From the NCBI RefSeq assembly GCF_014645535.1, contig NZ_BMLX01000002.1:921021-985020 (forward strand): 64,000 nt of DNA, in the 5' to 3' direction. The notes beneath the pieces were generated by a model, which was not told where the DNA came from, did not search any database, and saw nothing but the letters and a program-made list of their open reading frames with translations. A program made the position numbers and the translations under genes. Below, in pieces: positions 18,883 through 26,920 of this stretch. Each line of letters opens with the position of its first letter. Positions within the stretch are counted from its first letter, which is position 1. Source of the DNA: Silvimonas iriomotensis. GTDB taxonomy: Bacteria; Pseudomonadota; Gammaproteobacteria; Burkholderiales; Chitinibacteraceae.

Positions 18883-18995
18883 GGCAAGAGTTCCGGTAGT
18901 CACTGAGGCGACAGATTTGCGCCCATTCTAGCGCAAGGAGGCAGCAAATTGCCGTGCTATCATTGCCGCCTTGTCCCCTCACCGAGTCATGAAGC

Positions 18996-19556
18996 ATGAA
19001 AAAGTTCTTGCTGGCACTGGGCCTGACACTGATCGCCGGCGTGGCTGCCGCAGCCAATCCGCAAGTGGTTCTGGATACCTCCAAGGGCCCGATCACCGTC
19101 GAGTTGTACCCGGATGCCGCTCCGGCGTCTGTCGCCAACTTTCTGCAATATGTAAAAGACAAACACTACGATGGCACTATCTTTCATCGGGTGGTCAAAG
19201 ACTTTGTGGTACAAGGCGGTGGCATGGACGCCAGCATGAAGGAACGTCCGACGCGCGCGCCGATCAAAAACGAAGCAGCCAAAGCCTACAAGGCCGGGCT
19301 GAAGAATGATCGCGGCACGCTGGCCATGGCCCGTACCGGTGATCCAGACTCGGCCACCAGCCAGTTCTATATCAACCTCAAGAACAACGATTTCCTGAAT
19401 TACCCGAGCCGTGATGGCTACGGTTATGCGGTATTCGGCAAGGTCATCAAGGGCATGGATGTCGTTGACGCCATTGCCGATGCACCGACCGTGCCGGGCG
19501 ATGTACCGGCCACCCCGATCCTGATCAAGAGCGCCCGCACCAGCGGCAGCAAGTAA
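18996..19556 (+). CDS. ppiA: Periplasmic cyclophilin-type peptidyl-prolyl isomerase
   Basis: This 186-residue protein has a signal peptide (MKKFLLALG...VAAA, cleavage near residue 19-20) followed by a bacterial cyclophilin domain with IFHRVVKDFVVQGGG and ATSQFYINLKNNDFLNY. It assists proline isomerisation of envelope proteins. The insert MKERPTRAPIKNEA is typical of the periplasmic type. It lies 49 bases upstream of its cytoplasmic paralogue ppiB in the same orientation, a tandem duplicate arrangement. Confidence 0.93.
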   Translation: MKKFLLALGLTLIAGVAAAANPQVVLDTSKGPITVELYPDAAPASVANFLQYVKDKHYDGTIFHRVVKDFVVQGGGMDASMKERPTRAPIKNEAAKAYKAGLKNDRGTLAMARTGDPDSATSQFYINLKNNDFLNYPSRDGYGYAVFGKVIKGMDVVDAIADAPTVPGDVPATPILIKSARTSGSK

Positions 19557-19605
19557 ATCAGTTTGATTTTTGTAATTTGCAGAACCTTTCAAAGGACACG
19601 ACACC

Positions 19606-20109
19606 ATGACGACCAAAGTGAAGCTTTCCACCTCCATGGGCGATATCGTGCTGGAGCTGGATGAAGCCAAGGCACCGAAAACCGTCGCCAACTTTGTGCA
19701 ATACGTACAAGACGGCCACTACAACGGTACGGTGTTCCACCGCGTCATTGACGGCTTCATGATTCAGGGCGGCGGTTTTGAATCCGGCCTGAAGCAAAAG
19801 CCGACCCGTGAAAACATCGAGAACGAAGCCGGCAACGGCCTGAAGAACGATGCCTACACGGTCGCCATGGCCCGCACACCGGAGCCGCACTCTGCTTCCG
19901 CGCAGTTCTTCATCAACGTGTCTGACAACGACTTCCTGAACTACAAGTCCCCGACCCCGCAAGGCTGGGGCTATGCCGTGTTCGGCAAAGTAGTGGAAGG
20001 CAAGGACGTGGTTGACCAGATCAAGGGTGTGAAGACCGGCAACAAGGGCTTCCATCAGGACGTGCCGCGTGACGATGTCACCATCGTGACCGCTGAAGTT
20101 CTGGAATAA
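19606..20109 (+). CDS. ppiB: Cytoplasmic cyclophilin-type peptidyl-prolyl isomerase PpiB
   Basis: This 167-residue protein has no signal peptide. The cyclophilin active-site segments [16 protein letters not shown] and [18 protein letters not shown] are intact, including the catalytic arginine of the FHR motif. A strong Shine-Dalgarno sequence (AAAGGA) lies upstream. It is followed by two adjacent hairpins, the second being a clear intrinsic terminator. Confidence 0.95.
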   Translation: MTTKVKLSTSMGDIVLELDEAKAPKTVANFVQYVQDGHYNGTVFHRVIDGFMIQGGGFESGLKQKPTRENIENEAGNGLKNDAYTVAMARTPEPHSASAQFFINVSDNDFLNYKSPTPQGWGYAVFGKVVEGKDVVDQIKGVKTGNKGFHQDVPRDDVTIVTAEVLE

Positions 20110-20121
20110 ACAGTCCGTTTG

Positions 20122-20177
20122 CCGGCATTGCCATGCCGGTTCACAAAAAAAGCGCGGTCATCTGGCCGCGCTTTTTG
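20122..20177 (+). terminator. Tandem hairpins ending the ppiA-ppiB unit
   Basis: CCGGCAT/ATGCCGG (20122-20139, loop TGCC) is followed by AGCGCGG/CCGCGCT (20151-20172) with a T5 tail. The second is a standard intrinsic terminator. Confidence 0.88.
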
Positions 20178-20191
20178 TATGCTCCTCATTC

Positions 20192-20983
20192 ATGATGACC
20201 CGACCGATCCTGTTTATTTCCGATCTGCATTTGTCCCCGGCAGACCCGGCCACCACCGACGCATTCCGGCAGTTTCTGGCCGGACGTGCCCGCGCTGCCA
20301 GCCGCTTGTACATTCTGGGGGATCTGTTTAACGCCTGGATCGGCGACGACCAGTTATCCGAACCGTATTACGCGGCCGTGGCCCAGGACATCAAGCACCT
20401 GGCCGATGCCGGCGTGGCGGTGTATTTCATGCCGGGCAACCGGGACTTCCTGTGCGGCCAGCGGCTGGCGCGCACGGCCGGGCTGACCATCCTGCCAGAC
20501 CCGGCGACGATCACACTGGATGACGCCACGCCCGTGCTGCTGGCGCATGGCGATGCTTACTGCACGGATGACGCGAGCTATATGAAGTTCCGCCGCATTG
20601 TGCGCAGCCGCTGGGCCCAGGCAATCTGGCTGGCCCTGCCCTTGCGCTGGCGCAATCGCAAAGCCGGGCAGTTGCGCGCGCAGTCGAGCGCGGCCAATCA
20701 GGCCAAGATGCAAAGCATCATGGATGTAAACGCGGCGGCCATTGAAGCGGCCTTGCGCCATGCACACGCGCAGGTGCTGGTTCACGGCCACACCCATCGG
20801 CCCGCGCGGCACGAAGCCCCGTTTGGCACACGCTGGGTACTGCCGGACTGGTACGCCGGCCTGGGTGGTTATCTGCAATGGCAAGAGGGGGAATGGGCGA
20901 TGCGTACGCTGGCCAACGCGCCCTTGCTGGATGAAACCGGCCAGCCCTTGCCCGATACGCGGCTGCCGGTTCACGCCCACTGA
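20192..20983 (+). CDS. lpxH: UDP-2,3-diacylglucosamine diphosphatase LpxH
   Basis: LpxH (263 aa) hydrolyses UDP-2,3-diacylglucosamine to lipid X in lipid A synthesis at the inner membrane face. The calcineurin-like metal motifs are complete: FISDLHLS, LGDLFNAWIGDD, PGNRDFL, LAHGDAYCTDD and VHGHTHRPA. The C-terminal stretch beyond residue 240 is slightly longer than in E. coli. The gene begins only about 15 bases after the preceding terminator and no Shine-Dalgarno sequence is evident before either of the two successive ATGs, so its promoter is unclear. Confidence 0.94.
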   Translation: MMTRPILFISDLHLSPADPATTDAFRQFLAGRARAASRLYILGDLFNAWIGDDQLSEPYYAAVAQDIKHLADAGVAVYFMPGNRDFLCGQRLARTAGLTILPDPATITLDDATPVLLAHGDAYCTDDASYMKFRRIVRSRWAQAIWLALPLRWRNRKAGQLRAQSSAANQAKMQSIMDVNAAAIEAALRHAHAQVLVHGHTHRPARHEAPFGTRWVLPDWYAGLGGYLQWQEGEWAMRTLANAPLLDETGQPLPDTRLPVHAH

Positions 20984-20997
20984 CGGCAGCGCGTCGT

Positions 20998-21930
20998 TCA
21001 GTCGTGCGGGTGACGGTGTCCGGCAATCACGTCATGCACGCAGGCAATATGCGCCGGACCAATCCCGCAGCAGCCCCCGACAATGCTCACGCCTTCGTCC
21101 AGCCAGCGTGCGGCCCAATGCGCGTAACCCGGCGGGTCCAGGTCTGGCCGCAGGGCATCAAGTTCGCCATTGGCCTGGGCATCTGCAGATTGCGGCGGGA
21201 ACGCATTGGCATAGACGCCCAGCGGCAAATCCACGCCCAATTGATTCAGCATGGCCCGGGCGGCGCGCACGGCACCGCTCATGACCTCTGGTTGACTGCA
21301 ATTGAACAGGATGGCGGCCGCGTGCAGTTCTACCGCCACCTTGACCGCATCAGCCACCGACTCGCCCGAGCGGATACGCGGCTGGGTCAGATCCGGGTTT
21401 TCGTCTTCCAGTGTGTAAGACACCCACAACGGCTGGCGTTGCTGCTGAAGATTGAGCGCAGCCCGCACCGCCACTACTTCTGCGGTCGTGCTCTGCGTTT
21501 CTGCCAGCCAGAAATCCACTGACGGGGCCAGCCCCGAGATCAGGCAGGCCAGAATGCGGTCGGCCTGTTTGCGATCAAACAGATCGGCCCGATAAGAACC
21601 ACATGTGGGCGGCAATGAGCCCGCCACCTTTACTGCATGGGGCGCCGCGCTGGCGGCATCCCGTGCCAGTTTGCCGGCCAGCATGGCCAGTTGCTTGCCT
21701 TCTACCGCAAAGACGGCTTCACCCACGTGAAACGGCACTACGGCATAGCTGTTGGTGGTAATCACCTGCGCGCCAGCGGCGATAAAACGGTCGTGCACCT
21801 GACGCACGTATTCGGGAGCTTCCATCAGCGCCAGCGCAGACCATTCAGGCTGCCGGAACGGTGCGCCCATGCGGGCCAGTTCCCGGCCCATGCCGCCATC
21901 GAGCAAGATCAACTCACGCGTTGTGCTCAC
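20998..21930 (-). CDS. Homocysteine S-methyltransferase family protein (MmuM-like)
   Basis: This 310-residue Zn-dependent methyltransferase carries the three cysteine ligands: one in LFNCSQPEV and two in the C-terminal GGCCGIGP. The N-terminal LLDGGMGRELARMG is the family start. MmuM uses S-methylmethionine or SAM to methylate homocysteine to methionine. The single-domain size excludes MetH. The gene lies on the minus strand 10 bases after ispF, and the ispF-to-mmuM junction suggests co-transcription, with no metabolic link evident. Confidence 0.88.
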   Translation of the reverse strand: MSTTRELILLDGGMGRELARMGAPFRQPEWSALALMEAPEYVRQVHDRFIAAGAQVITTNSYAVVPFHVGEAVFAVEGKQLAMLAGKLARDAASAAPHAVKVAGSLPPTCGSYRADLFDRKQADRILACLISGLAPSVDFWLAETQSTTAEVVAVRAALNLQQQRQPLWVSYTLEDENPDLTQPRIRSGESVADAVKVAVELHAAAILFNCSQPEVMSGAVRAARAMLNQLGVDLPLGVYANAFPPQSADAQANGELDALRPDLDPPGYAHWAARWLDEGVSIVGGCCGIGPAHIACVHDVIAGHRHPHD

Positions 21931-21939
21931 CCTGGCTCC

Positions 21940-22416
21940 TTATTCGCGCGGCAACAACAGGCACACCGCCTGCGCTTCTACTGCTTCCGATGCGCCCACA
22001 GGGCCCAGCTTTTCGTAAGTCTTGGCTTTGACGTTGACTTGCGCCGGCGTCACGCCCAGGTCTGCCGCAATATTGGCGACCATGGCCGGAATATGCGGCG
22101 CCATTTTGGGCTGCTGGATCAAGATGCTGGCATCGACATTGCCGATAACCCAGCCGGTCTCGCCCACGCGGCGCACCGCTTCACGCAGCAGTACGCGGCT
22201 ATCGGCCCCTTTGAAGGCCGCATCGGTATCGGGAAAATGCCGGCCGATATCGCCCAGCCCGGCCGCACCCAGCACCGCATCAGTAATGGCATGCAGCAGC
22301 GCATCTGCGTCGGAATGCCCCAGCAAACCCAGGTGGAACGGGATCTCCACACCGCCCAGGATCAGCTTGCGGCCTTCCACCAGCCGGTGCACGTCCCACC
22401 CCTGGCCGATTCTCAT
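21940..22416 (-). CDS. ispF: 2-C-methyl-D-erythritol 2,4-cyclodiphosphate synthase
   Basis: IspF (158 aa) cyclises CDP-methylerythritol phosphate in the MEP isoprenoid pathway. Zn ligands are in [10 protein letters not shown] and [10 protein letters not shown], and the substrate loop in [10 protein letters not shown]. The start overlaps the stop of msrC by the ATGA signature. Here ispD and ispF are separated by msrC rather than adjacent or fused. Confidence 0.97.
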   Translation of the reverse strand: MRIGQGWDVHRLVEGRKLILGGVEIPFHLGLLGHSDADALLHAITDAVLGAAGLGDIGRHFPDTDAAFKGADSRVLLREAVRRVGETGWVIGNVDASILIQQPKMAPHIPAMVANIAADLGVTPAQVNVKAKTYEKLGPVGASEAVEAQAVCLLLPRE

Positions 22417-22910
22417 GCGGCCACCTTGAGCGGCACGCCGGTCATCACTGCCATCAGGCGTTCCAGCCAGTAGCCGTCTTCATCGTCAAACGTGGCCAGC
22501 TCAGTGCTGTCGACATCCAGCACGCCGGTGACTTTGCCGTCGGCGTCATACAGCGGCACCACAACTTCAGAGCGCGACAAAGAAGAACACGCAATGTGCC
22601 CAGGAAAGGCATCGACATCCGGCACGACCAGCGTCTTGTTCTGTGCCCACGCGCCACCACACACGCCCTTGCCATACGCAATGCGGGTGCAGGCGATCGG
22701 GCCCTGGAACGGGCCAAGCACCAGTTGCTCGCCCACTACGCGGTAAAAACCGATCCACAGCCAGCCAAAGGTCATTTGCAGTGCGGCTGCAGTATTGGCC
22801 ATGCGGGCGATGGGGTCATGTTCACCCTCAAGCAGGGCTGTCAGTTGCTTTTCCAGCGACTGGTAGCGTTCTGCCTTGCTGCCACCCTCGATCACCAGTG
22901 TTTCTGCCAT
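22413..22910 (-). CDS. msrC: Free methionine-(R)-sulfoxide reductase (GAF domain, MsrC type)
   Basis: This 165-residue single GAF-domain protein fits fRMsr (E. coli MsrC/YebR), which reduces free methionine-R-sulfoxide. The active-site cysteines appear in [11 protein letters not shown] and [16 protein letters not shown], and [14 protein letters not shown] closes the pocket. The start at ATG 22910 lies 7 bases after the ispD stop; an upstream in-frame ATG at 22946 would overlap ispD. The gene sits between ispD and ispF with an ATGA link to ispF. Confidence 0.92.
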   Translation of the reverse strand: MAETLVIEGGSKAERYQSLEKQLTALLEGEHDPIARMANTAAALQMTFGWLWIGFYRVVGEQLVLGPFQGPIACTRIAYGKGVCGGAWAQNKTLVVPDVDAFPGHIACSSLSRSEVVVPLYDADGKVTGVLDVDSTELATFDDEDGYWLERLMAVMTGVPLKVAA

Positions 22911-22917
22911 GTGTTTC

Positions 22918-23625
22918 TTAATCCTTGTTGGTTGTTGCTTGCGCACCGGCCAGGATCAGGCTGGCCAGGTGCAAATCCTGCGGCCAGGTCACCTTGAGAT
23001 TCCAGGGGCTACCGTGTACCAGTTTTGGGGATTGCCCGGTTTTTTCAATGGCGCTGGCCTCGTCGGTGATGTCCGGCCCCATGCCGCTCACCAGGGCGTC
23101 ATGCAGCGGCTGCAGGCGGAACATCTGCGGCGTTTGCGCTTGCCACAGGCCATCACGCGGGCGGGTGGCGGCAATGCGCTGGCCGGCATCCGCCGCTTTC
23201 AGGGTATCTGCCACAGGTACGGCCAGAATGCCGCCCACGGGGTCGTCTTTCAGTTCGGCAATCATGCCGGCCACAAGTGCGGGCGAGATACACGGCCGGG
23301 CGGCATCATGCACCAGCACCCAGCTTTGCGCCTCCAGCCCGTCATCCCGCAGGGCCGCAAGACCGTTGCAGACCGACGCCGCCCGGCTGTCGCCGCCGCA
23401 ACGCAAGACCTTGAGCCGCGCAAAACCCTGCCAGGACAATTCATCCCAGCGCGTGTCATCAGGCGAGATCACCACGACAACGTGGTCGATCTCGTCCACC
23501 GCATGCAGCGCCGCCACGGTGTGTTCGATCACCGTTTTGCCGCACAAAGGCAGGTATTGCTTGGGAATGGCCGCACCCATGCGACTACCGCTACCGGCAG
23601 CGGGCAACAGCGCAATGATGCTCAT
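22918..23625 (-). CDS. ispD: 2-C-methyl-D-erythritol 4-phosphate cytidylyltransferase
   Basis: IspD (235 aa) transfers CMP to methylerythritol phosphate. The nucleotide-binding start LLPAAGSGSRMGAAIPKQYLPL, the VVVISPDD block and VLVHDAARPCIS (with the catalytic Asp) are intact. The ATG overlaps the dnaQ stop (ATGA), placing it in the operon dnaQ-ispD-msrC-ispF. Confidence 0.97.
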   Translation of the reverse strand: MSIIALLPAAGSGSRMGAAIPKQYLPLCGKTVIEHTVAALHAVDEIDHVVVVISPDDTRWDELSWQGFARLKVLRCGGDSRAASVCNGLAALRDDGLEAQSWVLVHDAARPCISPALVAGMIAELKDDPVGGILAVPVADTLKAADAGQRIAATRPRDGLWQAQTPQMFRLQPLHDALVSGMGPDITDEASAIEKTGQSPKLVHGSPWNLKVTWPQDLHLASLILAGAQATTNKD

Positions 23626-24365
23626 TGCACGGTTCCGGGTTCAGCCGGGGCCGGGTTCTCGATGGCACGCCACAGACACTGGCCTTTGACGATCTTGTCC
23701 AGATCATTGAGATACGTGTCATGCGCAGCGCGTTCGTCTTCGGTCGGCTGTAGCACTTTCAAGGGTTTGCGGGCGATACCGCTGGCGCTGACGCCCGCCG
23801 CGCCAGCACCGCCGGTATCCGGCTGGAAATCAATCAACAGGCTGTCCTGACCGCGGGTAAGCGCCAGATACACTTCCGCCAGCAACTCGCAGTCAATCAG
23901 CGCGCCGTGCAGCACCCGGGCGGAGCGGTCTACTTCAAAGCGGTCACACAGCGCATCCAGGCTGTTGCGCTTGCCAGGAAACTGTTCTTTGGCCATGGCC
24001 AGCGTATCGACCACGCTGGCGACATGGTCGGTAATCTTGCCGCGCCCCAGCAGGCCCAGTTCCGCGTTCAGAAAGCCCACGTCAAAGGGGGCGTTGTGGA
24101 TGATCAGCTCAGAGCCAGCCACAAAACTGAGGAAGTCATCAACAATCGCCGCGAACTTGGGTTTGTCCGACAAGAACCCGGTGGTCAAACCGTGTACGTT
24201 CAGGGCGCCCTCTTCGCTGTCGCGTTCCGGGTTGATGTACAGATGCAGCGTATGTTCGGCCACGATCTTGCGGTCGACCATTTCCAGCGCCGCGATTTCC
24301 AGAATCCGGTTGCCGTCGTCAACCCGCAGACCGGTCGTTTCAGTATCAAGAATGATTTGACGCAT
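23622..24365 (-). CDS. dnaQ: DNA polymerase III epsilon subunit (3'-5' proofreading exonuclease)
   Basis: DnaQ (247 aa) proofreads during replication. The DEDDh exonuclease motifs are visible: ILDTETTGL (Exo I), IIHNAPFDVGFL (Exo II) and LHGALIDCELLAEVYLAL (Exo III with the catalytic His and Asp). The C-terminal part after about residue 185 is the polymerase-binding tail. It follows rnhA by 20 bases. The leader before the ATG is AT-rich with only a weak ribosome-binding site. Confidence 0.97.
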   Translation of the reverse strand: MRQIILDTETTGLRVDDGNRILEIAALEMVDRKIVAEHTLHLYINPERDSEEGALNVHGLTTGFLSDKPKFAAIVDDFLSFVAGSELIIHNAPFDVGFLNAELGLLGRGKITDHVASVVDTLAMAKEQFPGKRNSLDALCDRFEVDRSARVLHGALIDCELLAEVYLALTRGQDSLLIDFQPDTGGAGAAGVSASGIARKPLKVLQPTEDERAAHDTYLNDLDKIVKGQCLWRAIENPAPAEPGTVQ

Positions 24366-24385
24366 ATATTTTCTATATCAATAAC

Positions 24386-24829
24386 TTACAAGCGACCCAG
24401 CACCTGGTCGACGCCACGGTTGGCCAGCTGGTCGGCACGTTCGTTGAATTCATGGCCGGCGTGGCCTTTCACCCATTTCCAGCTCACCTGATGGCGCTGC
24501 ACCTGGGTATCCAGTTCTTGCCAGAGGTCGGCGTTCTTCACCGGTTTTTTGTCGGCCGTTTTCCAGCCGTTGCGTTTCCAGCCGTGAATCCAGGTTTCGA
24601 TGCCGTTCTTCACGTATTGCGAGTCGGTATACACCATGACTTCACACGGGCGCAGCAAAAGCGCAAGGCCCTTGATCACGCCCATCAATTCCATGCGGTT
24701 GTTGGTGGTGTGGGGTTCACCGCCAAACAGTTCTTTTTCTTTATCGCCATAACGCAACAAAGCGCCCCAACCACCGGGGCCGGGGTTGCCCTTGCAGGCA
24801 CCGTCGGTATACATCTCTACAATGGGCAT
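24386..24829 (-). CDS. rnhA: Ribonuclease HI
   Basis: RNase HI (147 aa) degrades RNA in RNA-DNA hybrids. Catalytic acidic residues are in [30 protein letters not shown] and [12 protein letters not shown], and the basic protrusion is [21 protein letters not shown] lies 5 bases before the start. It is part of the mltD-gloB-yafS-rnhA-dnaQ block familiar from E. coli. Confidence 0.97.
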   Translation of the reverse strand: MPIVEMYTDGACKGNPGPGGWGALLRYGDKEKELFGGEPHTTNNRMELMGVIKGLALLLRPCEVMVYTDSQYVKNGIETWIHGWKRNGWKTADKKPVKNADLWQELDTQVQRHQVSWKWVKGHAGHEFNERADQLANRGVDQVLGRL

Positions 24830-24984
24830 TCAAATCCTTGGGGCCTGGAGCCACCAACACAGCCCGCTGGCCGCGTTGCACTCCTTGCCATACTGAGTCG
24901 TACTATCTGCGCTTCGCGCGTCTCGCCATCACCGCTCTACCGGGCCAGGTCTGCGGCCCTTGCTGATTTATGGAGAAGCACACA

Positions 24985-25299
24985 ATGCGTTCTGTCTTTC
25001 TGGTTGCGTTCCTGATTGCCGGGCTGACATCCACCGCAGCACAAGCTGCGCCATTTTGCTTGTGGCGAGCCCCCTGGGGCAAGGACATGGCGGGCAAACC
25101 GGATCGCTGGCTGAACCTGACCGTGGTGCAATACATCGATGTCACCGATACGGACGTGCATATCGTATTTGGCGGTGGCAACCTGGGCAGCGGTCACGAC
25201 CTGCATATCCAGGTCAAAAACCGCGATGAAGCGCAGAAAATCCTGAAAGACCTGAACGACACCGCCAAAGCCTGCGACCGCGAAGAACGCAGCAACTGA
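24985..25299 (+). CDS. Small secreted protein of unknown function
   Basis: This 104-residue protein has a signal peptide (MRSVFLVAFLIAG, cleavage near AQA|APF at about residue 22). The mature part of about 82 residues contains two cysteines (PFCLWR near its N-terminus and KACDRE near its C-terminus), which could form a disulfide. It has a predicted beta-rich core (LTVVQYIDVTDTDVHIVFGGG) and a charged helical end. ATG 24985 is chosen because GGAGAAG sits 6 bases upstream. It is inserted between rnhA and the yafS homologue. I do not recognise a family. Confidence 0.75.
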   Translation: MRSVFLVAFLIAGLTSTAAQAAPFCLWRAPWGKDMAGKPDRWLNLTVVQYIDVTDTDVHIVFGGGNLGSGHDLHIQVKNRDEAQKILKDLNDTAKACDREERSN

Positions 25300-25305
25300 T
25301 CCGGA

Positions 25306-26061
25306 TCAGGGTTTGCAGCGGTCTTTTTCCGCCTGGAAGCGCAGCTTGTCGATCGCCGCCGCCGGGGTACCCGACGGGGTCGGCACGCGTTTCCAGCCCG
25401 GGCCGATCATGCGCACACCGCGCACGCGCTTGACCACATCCAGGCAATATATCCCGCCCGCCGCCGGCCACCAGCGATCACCCGCGTTCTCCAGAAAACG
25501 GGAGCGGTTCAGCCATTTTTCCTGCTGGACCGGCAAGCTGTAGCACAGATATTCGCCACGCATGGATTCCAGATTCAGCAGCGACAACCAGTCTTTCAAC
25601 CTTGGCAGCGCAATGAACTGACCTTGCCAGGGCACGCTTTGCTGGCGATGCCGCAAGCGTTTCATGCCCCACAGGCTCCATGGATTGAACCCGGTGATCA
25701 GCAAACGGCCCTCGGGCACGAGCACGCGTTCGGCCTCGCGCAGCACCTGGTGCGGGTCTTTGCAAAAATCCAGCACGTGCGGCAACGCCAGCAGATCCAG
25801 CGACTGGTTCTCGAACGGCAGCAGCTCTGGCACGCAACGCACGCGCACGCCCGCCGACTGCCCGGCGATGGCGCGCCAGGGCATGCGGTTACTGCGCAGG
25901 CAGTCTACTTGCGGCAGTTCCAGCTGGATGGCCTTGTAGCCGAAAATATCGGCCGTGGTGCGGTCAAACCAGCCGGCTTCTTCGGCCAGCACATAACTGC
26001 CTAGCGGGCTTTGCAGCCAGGCGGCAAAATAGTCGAACGTGTTTTCCACGCTGACGGGCAT
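25306..26061 (-). CDS. SAM-dependent methyltransferase, YafS-like
   Basis: This 251-residue class I methyltransferase lies in the position of E. coli yafS between gloB and rnhA. Visible features are a short N-terminal SPLGSYVLAEEAGWF segment and the motifs DLLALPHVLDFCKDP and LLITGFNPWSLWGMKRL, which resemble the post-I and motif III regions of BioC/UbiE-type enzymes. Motif I is degenerate, as in other YafS proteins, so cofactor binding is uncertain. The start is one of ATG 26061 or 26067, head to head with gloB and effectively touching its start codon. The substrate is unknown. Confidence 0.8.
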   Translation of the reverse strand: MPVSVENTFDYFAAWLQSPLGSYVLAEEAGWFDRTTADIFGYKAIQLELPQVDCLRSNRMPWRAIAGQSAGVRVRCVPELLPFENQSLDLLALPHVLDFCKDPHQVLREAERVLVPEGRLLITGFNPWSLWGMKRLRHRQQSVPWQGQFIALPRLKDWLSLLNLESMRGEYLCYSLPVQQEKWLNRSRFLENAGDRWWPAAGGIYCLDVVKRVRGVRMIGPGWKRVPTPSGTPAAAIDKLRFQAEKDRCKP

Positions 26062-26065
26062 GTCC

Positions 26066-26821
26066 ATGTTCAAGATCACCCCGATTCCCATTTTTGAAGA
26101 CAATTATATCTGGCTTTTGCAAGACGGCACCGCCGCAGTCGCCGTCGATCCGGGCAGCGCCCGGCCATTGCTGGATTACCTCAAGGCCAACCAGCTCAAT
26201 CTGGTCGCGATTCTGGCCACCCACCATCATGCCGATCACGTCGGCGGCCTTGCTGAACTGGCCGTGGCTGCGCCCTGCCCGGTTTATGGTCCGGGCAGCA
26301 TTGCAGGTGTGACCAATCCCGTCACAGATGGAGATACCATCCGTCTGCTCGATCATGACTTCCGGATTATGGCCCTGCCAGGCCATACGCTGGACCATAT
26401 CGGCTATGTCGGTGCGGGCGGCGTGTTCTGTGGCGATACGCTGTTTGCCGCCGGCTGTGGCCGCCTTTTTGAGGGCACACCGGCGCAAATGTTCCAGTCA
26501 TTGTCGAACCTGGCTGCGCTACCGCAAGACACCCAGGTTTATTGCACCCACGAATACACTTTGTCCAACCTGCGTTTTGCCCGCGCGGTTGAGCCGGACA
26601 GCGCACCGCTGGCTGCCCGCATTATCAGCGATACCGCAAAACGCGAAGTCAACCTGCCCACATTGCCCTCCAGTATCGGCATGGAACTGGCGACCAATCC
26701 GTTCTTGCGGGCCGATGAACCCGCCGTCATCGCCGCAGCCCAAAGCCGTGATCCGGCCGCTCAGGACCCGGTCAGCGTCTTTGCCGCCTTGCGTCGCTGG
26801 AAGGATGAGTTCCGCGGCTGA
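26066..26821 (+). CDS. gloB: Hydroxyacylglutathione hydrolase (glyoxalase II)
   Basis: GloB (251 aa) hydrolyses S-lactoylglutathione in methylglyoxal detoxification. The metallo-beta-lactamase fold metal site THHHADHVGG is intact, followed by LPGHTLDHIGY, FCGDTLFAAGCGRLFEG and CTHEYTLSNLRFA. The C-terminal HAGH domain ends FAALRRWKDEF. ATG 26066 is used; the open frame extends 9 codons upstream. It diverges from the yafS-like gene with essentially no intergenic space, so each promoter must lie in the other coding region. Confidence 0.95.
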   Translation: MFKITPIPIFEDNYIWLLQDGTAAVAVDPGSARPLLDYLKANQLNLVAILATHHHADHVGGLAELAVAAPCPVYGPGSIAGVTNPVTDGDTIRLLDHDFRIMALPGHTLDHIGYVGAGGVFCGDTLFAAGCGRLFEGTPAQMFQSLSNLAALPQDTQVYCTHEYTLSNLRFARAVEPDSAPLAARIISDTAKREVNLPTLPSSIGMELATNPFLRADEPAVIAAAQSRDPAAQDPVSVFAALRRWKDEFRG

Positions 26822-26856
26822 ACCGCCTGTCGTGTTTTATTCCCGGAAATGCGTTG

Positions 26857-26885
26857 TTGACAGGGTCGGCATGCCCAGGCAACAT
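26857..26885 (+). promoter_or_regulatory. Putative sigma-70 promoter of mltD
   Basis: TTGACA (26857-26862), 17-base spacer, CAACAT (26880-26885). The -35 is perfect, the -10 is weak. Confidence 0.5.
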
Positions 26886-26920
26886 CCGTTCAATTTGAAA
26901 TTAATCAGGGCCTTGGCATC

